From: Candidatus Melainabacteria bacterium
GTDB lineage: Bacteria > Cyanobacteriota > Vampirovibrionia > Obscuribacterales > Obscuribacteraceae
NCBI GenBank assembly: GCA_003175915.1
Contig: PSRH01000241.1
Coordinates: 1 to 14,997, forward strand
Length of the DNA: 14,997 nt
Direction of reading: 5' to 3'
Shown here: positions 7,225 to 14,019 of the stretch, piece by piece
Layout: the number at the start of each line of letters is the position of its first letter
Numbering within the stretch: the first letter of the stretch is position 1
Made by a program: the position numbers and the translations under genes
Notes under the pieces: model-generated
Databases searched by the model: none
Seen by the model: only the letters and a program-made list of their open reading frames with translations
What the model was told of the DNA's origin: nothing

Positions 7225-7228
7225 CTCC
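7225..7228 (-). promoter_or_regulatory. Ribosome binding site of the GT2 gene
   Basis: GGAG on the minus strand, 7 nt before ATG7217. It favours this start over the in-frame TTG at 7244, which lacks any Shine-Dalgarno-like sequence. Confidence 0.6.
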
Positions 7229-7296
7229 AGATGTTTTCAAGCAAAGCATGTTAAGAGGTAGCGCCGACAATGTCAATTGAATGAGGGAATTTCAAT

Positions 7297-8544
7297 ATGA
7301 GTGCTTCAGACTCGGGACAGCTACCTAACCAACAAATTATCTGGACGAGTTTTGCTCACCGGGGCTTTGTCCTGATTGGTACGACCCTGGTTTTGTTTGA
7401 AATTCTGTTTCTAATTCTTTATGTGAACAACTTCTGGTTGGCTGTTGATCTTGTGCCCTGGGGTATTCCGGCAGTTGTGGTCATGGCGGCCCTGGCTCAT
7501 TTATTGCTTTGCCGATTGGAAAGTCCGTCCGTCTGTGTTGCCTTAGCGGCAATATTCAAGCGCAAACCACCCCTTGTCTATCGGCGCTGGCTTAGCTTCG
7601 ATGAGATGTCCATAACTTTTGGCGCTAAGCGCGTGCTCTGGGACGTGATAGATGAAGCCAACCTAACTATGTTTGGCAATCTGGTTCTCAGTACAAGGGC
7701 TCTCTGTGGACCGGCCTCGATGGCAGGAGGCAAGGAAAGGAATCCAGCCGACATCCTCCTGAAACTGCCCTTCGGGACCATATCGCTCCAGTCTCAAAAG
7801 CAATTTATCGAGTTGTTAAATAGCAAGCGGCCTGATCTTCCAGCAAATGCCCGTTTGACGAAGCAGATCGCTCAGCCAGTGCTCAAGGGCATCAATCAGC
7901 TTCAGGGTCTGTCAGTAATTTTTCTAGCGCTTGTTCTTATGGACTTTGGCTATTCCAATTTCAGACACCTGGAATTGCTCAAAGAATATTTTTTGTCTGA
8001 AAAGGAATCTCTAGCTGGTACCACAAGCGGTGCAAAGGAGCACTACGAAAAGGCCGAATTCTTGAGGCTTAATCCTCTGCCCATCTCTTGGATCAGCCGC
8101 AAAGTCATGAGTATAGGCAAGATTGCTGCTGACGTTGAACAAGTACGTTCAGAAGCCCTTTGGCTTCTCGGACGAAAAGACGAGGCAGTCGCTGCGGCGT
8201 TAATGGCAGCGGAGCAAGCACCTAAGTCATTCACATTCAGATTGAGGCTGGCGAGGCTTTATGCTTCTCTTGGGAAGGAAGGACAAGCGAAAGAAGAAAT
8301 TACCAAAGTAGGAGACGATCACAAAGAATCGCTTTTGCCACGCCTTTATATGCTGGCTATTTATTTACAAGCAAATCAAGCGAAAAGCGCCAGGGATTGC
8401 ATGGATGCCTATCTAGAACATCTCGATAAAGAAGTCTTTTCTACACCTCCGGCCTGGCCTCCTGGTGAGGCACCTTTCTTGCACGAACTCTTTTACAGAG
8501 ACGATCTGGATTTCATTACCCAGCGTCTTCTCAACCGCAAATAG
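7297..8544 (+). CDS. Membrane protein with possible PH-like domain and TPR-like repeats
   Basis: 415 aa, not assigned to a named family. Two TM helices (about residues 23-45 and 50-72) are followed by a beta-rich stretch (about 95-170). There WLSFDEMSITFGAKRVLWDV, GNLVLSTRAL and LKLPFGTISLQS resemble the strand pattern of bacterial PH-like domains (tentative). A third TM (about 203-220) leads into a helical region from about 235 to 385 with TPR-like units: SEALWLLGRKDEAVAAALMA, LRLARLYASLGKEGQAKEEI and LYMLAIYLQANQAKSARDCM. The ATG is supported by GAGGG (7283-7287) with a 9-nt spacer. It lies 85 bp upstream of the TPR-bearing kinase gene on the same strand, and both have a TPR-like C terminus beyond their last TM. 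They may act together, but nothing in the sequence proves it. Confidence 0.78.
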   Translation: MSASDSGQLPNQQIIWTSFAHRGFVLIGTTLVLFEILFLILYVNNFWLAVDLVPWGIPAVVVMAALAHLLLCRLESPSVCVALAAIFKRKPPLVYRRWLSFDEMSITFGAKRVLWDVIDEANLTMFGNLVLSTRALCGPASMAGGKERNPADILLKLPFGTISLQSQKQFIELLNSKRPDLPANARLTKQIAQPVLKGINQLQGLSVIFLALVLMDFGYSNFRHLELLKEYFLSEKESLAGTTSGAKEHYEKAEFLRLNPLPISWISRKVMSIGKIAADVEQVRSEALWLLGRKDEAVAAALMAAEQAPKSFTFRLRLARLYASLGKEGQAKEEITKVGDDHKESLLPRLYMLAIYLQANQAKSARDCMDAYLEHLDKEVFSTPPAWPPGEAPFLHELFYRDDLDFITQRLLNRK

Positions 8545-8629
8545 CGATCAAGCTCCCTTACTAATCCGCTGCCCGCTTAGCCGGCTTCAGTCAAGGGAAA
8601 TATAAGGATCAGAGAAGGCAAGCCAGCGT

Positions 8630-10606
8630 ATGGACCAGGACACCTCGATGTTAGGAACTGATTTGATCGGAGTAACGCTTGCCGATCGCTATGAGATCCT
8701 GTCCGTAATCGGACACGGTGGAATGGGATCCGTGTACAAGGCTAGACACGTGCTTCTCGATAAATACGTTGCTGTGAAAATCCTGCAGCCCCGTTTTTTG
8801 ACCGATCCATCCAATCTCGAGCGCTTCAAACATGAAGCTAAAGCAGTCAGTTCATTGATGCACAGTAACATCGTCTCGGTGATCGACTATGGTGTTTCCG
8901 ATCAAGAAGCTCCTTTTCTAGTAATGGACTATTTGGAAGGAGTTACGCTGGCCGAGCTGATCAGGAGAGAAAACTACATAGAAGAAAACCGGGCGGCGAA
9001 GATATTTCTCCAAATTGCCAGAGCATTGAGTCACATCCACAGCCGTGGCGTTTTGCACAGAGATTTAAAGCCGGGCAACATAATGCTGTTAAACAATGAA
9101 AGCGAAACGGATCTTGTCAAAATCATGGACTTCGGTATTTCGCGGCGAAGCGAATTCAAAGAGGAAGGCAATGAAATAACTCAACGGGGCAAGCTGGTTG
9201 GCAGCCCGCTCTACATGAGCCCCGAGCAGTGTCTTGGACGCGATCTCGATGCCCGCTCGGATCTATACTCGTTCGGTTGCCTGATGTATGAAACTTTGAT
9301 TGGCATGCCACCACTGGCGGGTGAAACTCCCATTCAAACGGTATTCCAACACGTCCATGAGAACCCCTTGCCCTTCAAAAAAATGCGACCGGCAATCAAA
9401 GTGTCTTCCGATCTGGAATCTGTTGTCTTGAGGGCTTTGGAGAAGGAGCCGAAAAACCGTTACCAGAGCGCGAAAGAGCTAACCAATGATCTTGAGTTGT
9501 TCACTAGTGGAGTGGAACTGAAAACTGTTTTGGCATCTAACAAAGCAGTTGAGTCTGAACGGGAAACATCCGCAAAAGGGGAAAGGGACGCTGAGCGATT
9601 GGAAAGAACGGTGATACCCAGCCGGTCTCGCCAGGTATTATGGACTGCACCTTTTATTTTGCTTCTCTCGCTTGTCTGCCTTTCCGGAATCATTTTCGTT
9701 TCGCTTTTCACTGCCACTGGCTCTATTGTCAAAGGCAAAATAGAACTGATCCTGGCGAGCACCTTGCTTCGCGCCAACGATGAAAGAATTTTGCAAGAGG
9801 TCAATAAGCTGGCTGATATTTGTATGGAAAATCAGCACTATCAGGATGCTCTGCCCTTGTATGAGCAGGCCGCCGCGCTCACCGAAAAAAAATTCGGTAC
9901 GGAATCCCCGGAGGCGGTCCTTGCTCATTGCAAGTGTGTACAAACCTGTTTGAAGAAAGACGGTTTGCTAGCGGCGACTAAAATGTTTGATGCGGATATT
10001 GCTCCTGTGTTTCCCAAGCTTTTCAAACAGTTGATGAATGCGGGCAAAAACCTTGAGATAGCCAACCTGGCTACTGCTGTTCTGGATCTGCAAAAGCTCC
10101 TGCATATGGAGCCATGCCTGGATGCCACTGGTATGTATGACCTGGCCTCCTGCTATCAGCGGATCCGCATGTACGATATGGCGGGACCGCTCTATGAGAA
10201 GGCTTTGTATGTGGCAAGATGGAGCAACGGTGGTAAATCGGCGTTGGTCGGCGCGATTCTCATGGGAACGGGCGATTTACATTCTCTTACCGGCAAGTGC
10301 CCTCAGGCTGTGATGGAATACAAGGAAGCCTTGACCATTTTTAAGTCTGGCACGCTGGAGAATCTTGTCTGCCAGCTGCACATGGCAAATGCAGAAAGTG
10401 CCAGGGGACATAATGAAGATGCTGAAGCACTCTACAAAAGAGTCCTAGCTCTAGAGGAAGCAAGAGGTCTCAGGGACAAGAAAATTGCTAGGGAAATGTA
10501 TTTACACTATGCCGCCATGCTGAAGCGTAATCAGAGAGTTGCTGAAGGGAAGCAATTAGAAAAAAGGGCTGCGGGGATCCCAGAGACACAGCCGGCACAA
10601 AATTGA
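8630..10606 (+). CDS. Transmembrane Ser/Thr protein kinase (PknB type) with TPR C-terminal region
   Basis: 658 aa. The N-terminal Hanks-type kinase domain (about 20-292) appears complete: Gly-rich loop GHGGMGSVY (28-36), ATP-anchoring Lys50 in VAVK, helix-C Glu69, catalytic loop HRDLKPGN (143-150, Asp145), DFG (167-169), and SPE (197-199) in place of APE. It should therefore be an active cytoplasmic kinase. A charged juxtamembrane segment (about 300-333) precedes one TM helix (about 336-362). The remaining 290 residues would lie outside the membrane and contain TPR-like units, including YQDALPLYEQAAALTEKKFG, YDMAGPLYEKALYVA, CPQAVMEYKEALTIF and NEDAEALYKRVLALEE. TPRs replace the PASTA repeats of PknB and probably bind a protein or peptide partner. 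The ATG follows AGAAGG with an 11-nt spacer; Met7 is a possible alternative. Substrates are unknown. Confidence 0.93.
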   Translation: MDQDTSMLGTDLIGVTLADRYEILSVIGHGGMGSVYKARHVLLDKYVAVKILQPRFLTDPSNLERFKHEAKAVSSLMHSNIVSVIDYGVSDQEAPFLVMDYLEGVTLAELIRRENYIEENRAAKIFLQIARALSHIHSRGVLHRDLKPGNIMLLNNESETDLVKIMDFGISRRSEFKEEGNEITQRGKLVGSPLYMSPEQCLGRDLDARSDLYSFGCLMYETLIGMPPLAGETPIQTVFQHVHENPLPFKKMRPAIKVSSDLESVVLRALEKEPKNRYQSAKELTNDLELFTSGVELKTVLASNKAVESERETSAKGERDAERLERTVIPSRSRQVLWTAPFILLLSLVCLSGIIFVSLFTATGSIVKGKIELILASTLLRANDERILQEVNKLADICMENQHYQDALPLYEQAAALTEKKFGTESPEAVLAHCKCVQTCLKKDGLLAATKMFDADIAPVFPKLFKQLMNAGKNLEIANLATAVLDLQKLLHMEPCLDATGMYDLASCYQRIRMYDMAGPLYEKALYVARWSNGGKSALVGAILMGTGDLHSLTGKCPQAVMEYKEALTIFKSGTLENLVCQLHMANAESARGHNEDAEALYKRVLALEEARGLRDKKIAREMYLHYAAMLKRNQRVAEGKQLEKRAAGIPETQPAQN

Positions 10607-10631
10607 TCTGGCAATTCGAGTCCAAGCCGCA

Positions 10632-10667
10632 GCGATCGGTTAATGCTCGAAAGCGCCAACCGATCGC
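10632..10667. terminator. Inverted repeat between convergent genes, possible bidirectional terminator
   Basis: GCGATCGGTT (10632-10641) and AACCGATCGC (10658-10667) form a perfect 10-bp inverted repeat with a 16-nt loop. The loop itself can fold a small GCT-CGAA-AGC hairpin. It lies in the 72-bp gap between the convergent kinase and YceI genes, where a shared terminator would be expected. No T-run follows the stem on either strand, so intrinsic termination is not certain; a protein-binding palindrome is the alternative. Confidence 0.5.
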
Positions 10668-10678
10668 AAATGCTTAGA

Positions 10679-11278
10679 CTAGGAAGCCGGGATCAATTCA
10701 ATATCGAGAGTGATGCGGACGTCGTCTCCGACCATGACGCCGCCATTGTCGAGGGTCTTGTTGTAGTTAATTCCAAAGTCCTTGCGGTTGATTTTGGTTG
10801 AAGCGGACGCTCCCATTCTCATGTGGCCTTGAGGATCTTTGATTGGCTTTGTCGGACCCTCACCGGTTAAAACCACCTTCTTGGTGATACCGTGAATGGT
10901 GAGATCGCCAGCCATTTTGAACTCATTGCCGGGAAGCTTCTCTATCTTTGTTGACTTGAAAGTCATGTTCGGGTACTTTTCGGCATCAAAGAACTCAGGA
11001 CTCTTCAGATGCTCATCCCGTTTCGGTTCTCGCGTGTTGATGTCTGCAACTGGAATAGTTGCTTCGACCTTGGCCTTGTTGAGATGTACGCCGTCATAGG
11101 TGGCGTTACCCGTGATTTTGCCAAAGTCGCCTGAGACATTGGAAACCATCATATGTTTGACTGAGAATCTGGCATCGGAATGTGCCGGATCGATTTTCCA
11201 CTCGTTGACTGCAGCAAAGGAAGGCTGGCAAGCAGCAATTCCTATGAAACCAATAAAGAGAAGCATGCCTTTGAACAT
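10679..11278 (-). CDS. YceI-family secreted protein (lipocalin-like, polyisoprenoid binding)
   Basis: 199 aa. YceI proteins form a periplasmic antiparallel beta-barrel that binds long isoprenoid lipids such as ubiquinone precursors. The N terminus is a signal peptide (hydrophobic residues 4-16). It could be cut by signal peptidase I after PSFA (residue 22), or processed as a lipoprotein at Cys17, which follows a lipobox-like IAA. Family features are WKIDPAHSDARFSVKHMMVS near the mature start, then FGKITGNATYDG, INTREPKRDEHLKSPEFFDAEKYPNMTFKST, GDLTIHGITKKVVL, and the ending VGDDVRITLDIELIP. The length matches the family. ATG11278 follows AAGGGAGA with an 8-nt spacer, and a perfect TATAAT lies 50 bp upstream, so it is probably transcribed independently of the acetylation operon. 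The specific ligand is unknown. Confidence 0.94.
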   Translation of the reverse strand: MFKGMLLFIGFIGIAACQPSFAAVNEWKIDPAHSDARFSVKHMMVSNVSGDFGKITGNATYDGVHLNKAKVEATIPVADINTREPKRDEHLKSPEFFDAEKYPNMTFKSTKIEKLPGNEFKMAGDLTIHGITKKVVLTGEGPTKPIKDPQGHMRMGASASTKINRKDFGINYNKTLDNGGVMVGDDVRITLDIELIPAS

Positions 11279-11327
11279 GGGTCTAATCTCCCTTAGAGCA
11301 GAGCTCGCCTAACACTCAGAGAAGGTC

Positions 11328-11356
11328 ATTATACGATTGTGTGATTGCATTGAAGC
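11328..11356 (-). promoter_or_regulatory. Probable promoter of the YceI gene (perfect TATAAT -10)
   Basis: TATAAT lies on the minus strand at 11328-11333. A -35 hexamer at a 17-nt spacing would be GCTTCA (11351-11356), a poor match, so activation by another factor is possible. Transcription would begin near 11321, giving a leader of about 43 nt that contains the strong AAGGGAGA ribosome site. Confidence 0.5.
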
Positions 11357-11383
11357 GATTGACATCTTCTCTAAAGGCTAGGG

Positions 11384-12724
11384 TTAGAGCCGCTGAGAAG
11401 GAGCCTGGCAGAAACCGTTGTCCTTTAACTTTCTTGACAGTTCCGGATTGGTGACAAGTAGTGATGCGATCTTTTGGACGAGCAGTCTGGCGCCAAAAGC
11501 GTTGACATGTACCGTGTCCAAGAAATGCTTCTTTCCGAAAGCCGGATCTTCAGATAAATCAAACCAGAGCGCCCCATGCGCCAGGCATTCTCGCGTCAAC
11601 CAATCTCTATATTCGCCCCAGAATGTTTTAGGCAAAAGCTGACGATTCTCTGAGGTGCAGGGCATGCCGACTACCACCGTTTTGATGCCCAGCTGGTTCA
11701 AGGTAGTGAGATAGGCATCGAAGAATTTTTTTTGAATCCCGTAAGCAGGGACGTCCCAGTTTCTCCAGCGGTGTTGATACTCCTTGGTATTGTCGTAAAA
11801 CCCGGTGATGATCATGGGACTGACGAGGAAGGCGCCTTGTTTGACGTCAGTGGCCGAGCCGTAAATGCCTCTCAGCATTTGCGAGGGAGTGGCCGTCGCT
11901 TCCTTGGCGGCGGTTGATTGAGTGCCTGCCACTGGTAGATTGCCTTTAGTGTCTGCGAAGAGATTGAAAAAGCGGTCGCGTAATATCCACATCGGCAAAC
12001 GATCCTTGGCATAAAAGGACAATTCACTGAGCAGATCCGGAAAGGCCAGATGCGACAGGGAGCCCATTTCCACATGGGGTGCGAAGAATTGAAACGGATC
12101 AGTGGCACTGGCCGAGGTGAGCGAATTGTCGACAAAACAGCGAGGGCTCACGCCAATCAATACGACTTTGGGAAGAGCTCTGGCGAACAAGGTTTTGGCC
12201 ATTAAGTATTGATCGGAGGCGACCGCACCGCCCAGAGACAAATTGAGCACCTCATACGACTTGCCGGTATTTGCCTTTAACAATTGCTCAAGAGAGATCG
12301 ATTCTCGATCGGCCGCGCAATCTACCGCTTTGAGGCGGGCATAGGCATCGGCCTGGAAGACGGCAGCATTTATCTGTGAATCTCCCATAAGGACGAGATC
12401 GGCAGGGCGCTTCAAGAGGGCGGTGCGGGCAATCCACCACGACCAGGGGCCCTGGTGCATGGCTTCATAGCGGCTGGATAGAATCTCGCCTTTTGTCAGT
12501 CCTTCCCTTTTGCAAGAAAAAAGAGGACTGATTATGAGATTGACCAGGACGAAGATGAAGATGGCATAGATTGCGGAGGAATGCCAAAGCCCGAGACCTA
12601 CCGGAGCACCTGGTTTTTTCCCTGTTGCAATGGTGGATTGATAAGCCGCAGTGGCAAGGGCTGAACGGAAAGCAACGCGGGAAGGACCAGCGCCCAAAGG
12701 CCGGTGTTCGATCAGATGGCTCAT
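11384..12724 (-). CDS. Membrane-anchored SGNH-type protein, putative polysaccharide O-acetyltransferase partner (paralogue 1)
   Basis: 446 aa. One N-terminal TM (about residues 47-68) anchors a large domain outside the membrane. Block I of an SGNH/GDSL fold is VLMGDSQINA with nucleophile candidate Ser116; a block II-like glycine follows in LNLSLGGAVASDQ; block V is LDTVHVNAFGA with Asp403 and His406. The central GVSPRCFVDN and TDPFQFF segments match GVGPRDFMDN and TDPYHYL in the upstream neighbour, so the two are paralogues. In alginate-type systems such proteins receive acyl groups from an MBOAT partner and place them on a surface glycan. The ATG overlaps the stop of the upstream paralogue (ATGA), with CGGAG 7 nt before it, indicating translational coupling. 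Similarity to AlgJ/AlgX, DltD or DUF1574 proteins is by motif only. Confidence 0.78.
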   Translation of the reverse strand: MSHLIEHRPLGAGPSRVAFRSALATAAYQSTIATGKKPGAPVGLGLWHSSAIYAIFIFVLVNLIISPLFSCKREGLTKGEILSSRYEAMHQGPWSWWIARTALLKRPADLVLMGDSQINAAVFQADAYARLKAVDCAADRESISLEQLLKANTGKSYEVLNLSLGGAVASDQYLMAKTLFARALPKVVLIGVSPRCFVDNSLTSASATDPFQFFAPHVEMGSLSHLAFPDLLSELSFYAKDRLPMWILRDRFFNLFADTKGNLPVAGTQSTAAKEATATPSQMLRGIYGSATDVKQGAFLVSPMIITGFYDNTKEYQHRWRNWDVPAYGIQKKFFDAYLTTLNQLGIKTVVVGMPCTSENRQLLPKTFWGEYRDWLTRECLAHGALWFDLSEDPAFGKKHFLDTVHVNAFGARLLVQKIASLLVTNPELSRKLKDNGFCQAPSQRL

Positions 12725-13986
12725 AGATCGACTCCGGCGTTAATTCTGGAAGATGTTTGTTTGAGGGCTTGCCCGTTCATTGTTAGATGATTTTGCTGCA
12801 AAATATCGGCAACTATTAACTGAATTAACTTGATACCGCCTACGGTATTGAGATGAACTGTGTCACCGAAATCAGCATCGCTAAATTCTTTGCTTTCATC
12901 CAGATCAACAAACCGAGCCCCTTTTGACGTTGCTACCACACGCAAACTTCGCTTGTAGGCGTTCCAGGCAAGAGAGGGAATGAGCGAACGATTCACTTTG
13001 GTGATTGGCATTGAAACGATCACTACATCAGTTCCTTGCTTTCTGGCGATCTCCAGGCAATCAGCCAGATATTTGAGTTGACTGAGAAACATTTGCCATT
13101 TAAGAGTGCCGTATCTCCTTTTGTATTCATCAACGTTATCTTTGAAAACGCTGCTCGTCTGCTTTGTTAGTGGGCTGAACAGGCACTCACCGACGGCTAT
13201 AGACATCGGGTGATAAAGGGGGAGCATCGTATGCAGTTGTTGGTTAGTGATTTGACGACTCCTAATCGATTCGGGCAAAAGTCCTTCCGTCAACTTGTCT
13301 AAGAAGAGGCTGACACACTCCGTTATTTCTTCCCGCTTGCCGTAGGGATAATTGATTTTGCCCAGGAACCCGTCCAGCCGTTCATCCCATGAACCGTTTA
13401 CCCGGGTTTCTCCCAAGGCGTTATCGTCCAATTTGGCAAGATAGTGGTAGGGATCTGTACTAGTGGGACTGGCCAGAAGATTATCCATGAAGTCCCGGGG
13501 GCCCACGCCATAAACAATCAATTCCGGTTTCTTGTCTCCCTTAAGCAAAAGCTTGGTAATCAGGAAGGCGTCCGAAGGCATTTCTCCAGGCAGGGCAAAG
13601 TTGAAAGTTTGCACGTGTCTACCAGTCAAGTTTTCCATCAGCTTGGAGAAATAGGCGCTCTCATGGTGCTGCGAACCATCGAGAGTCCTATCGAGTACCT
13701 GAGCATCGGCCAAATTGATCGGCGTCAGCATGAGAGATGAACCGAGCAGCACTACCTGCGGTGCAGCGGCAAGCTTGGAAAAATGTTCAATCGCCCAGGT
13801 TGTCCAGGTATGTTCACCAGATCTGACCGAATTACCTGAATCGACTTGTAGAAAGGCGAGAGAGCGTCCCAATACGATATAAATTAAAAACGCCCAGATA
13901 AATCTTTGTTTGAGGGGCTGTTTGCCAATCTGCTCCTGCCCGCGTTCAAGCCTATTTATGGTCGGAATGCTGTTTGCTTGGAGCAC
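12721..13986 (-). CDS. Membrane-anchored SGNH-type protein, putative polysaccharide O-acetyltransferase partner (paralogue 2)
   Basis: 421 aa, paralogous to the gene just downstream. A single TM (about residues 28-46) is followed by the SGNH-like domain. Block I is VLLGSSLMLTP, with Ser84 aligned to the catalytic Ser and Ser83 replacing the Asp of the usual GDS. FNFALPGEMPSDA gives the block II region, GVGPRDFMDN the central motif, and FGDTVHLNTVGG block V with Asp375 and His378, so the Ser/Asp/His set is retained. The start is GTG13986 with AGGA only 4 nt before it; no better in-frame start exists before the conserved region. It lies 33 bp downstream of the MBOAT stop on the same strand, and its stop overlaps the next start by 4 bp, so the three genes form a tight operon. 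It could act as the acetyltransferase, an esterase, or an acyl relay. Confidence 0.78.
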   Translation of the reverse strand: MLQANSIPTINRLERGQEQIGKQPLKQRFIWAFLIYIVLGRSLAFLQVDSGNSVRSGEHTWTTWAIEHFSKLAAAPQVVLLGSSLMLTPINLADAQVLDRTLDGSQHHESAYFSKLMENLTGRHVQTFNFALPGEMPSDAFLITKLLLKGDKKPELIVYGVGPRDFMDNLLASPTSTDPYHYLAKLDDNALGETRVNGSWDERLDGFLGKINYPYGKREEITECVSLFLDKLTEGLLPESIRSRQITNQQLHTMLPLYHPMSIAVGECLFSPLTKQTSSVFKDNVDEYKRRYGTLKWQMFLSQLKYLADCLEIARKQGTDVVIVSMPITKVNRSLIPSLAWNAYKRSLRVVATSKGARFVDLDESKEFSDADFGDTVHLNTVGGIKLIQLIVADILQQNHLTMNGQALKQTSSRINAGVDL

Positions 13987-14019
13987 AATATCCTGCGGTT
14001 TCCGTTATTCGTTCAATCG

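Noticed and set aside
7218..7244. Nine-codon N-terminal extension of the GT2 gene from TTG7244
   Set aside because: No ribosome site before the TTG, and no family similarity in the extension; ATG7217 has GGAG at a 7-nt spacing.
11359..11364. Perfect TTGACA on the plus strand between the YceI and SGNH genes
   Set aside because: No -10-like hexamer at 16-18 nt (GGTTAG at 17), and it would only transcribe antisense to the SGNH gene.
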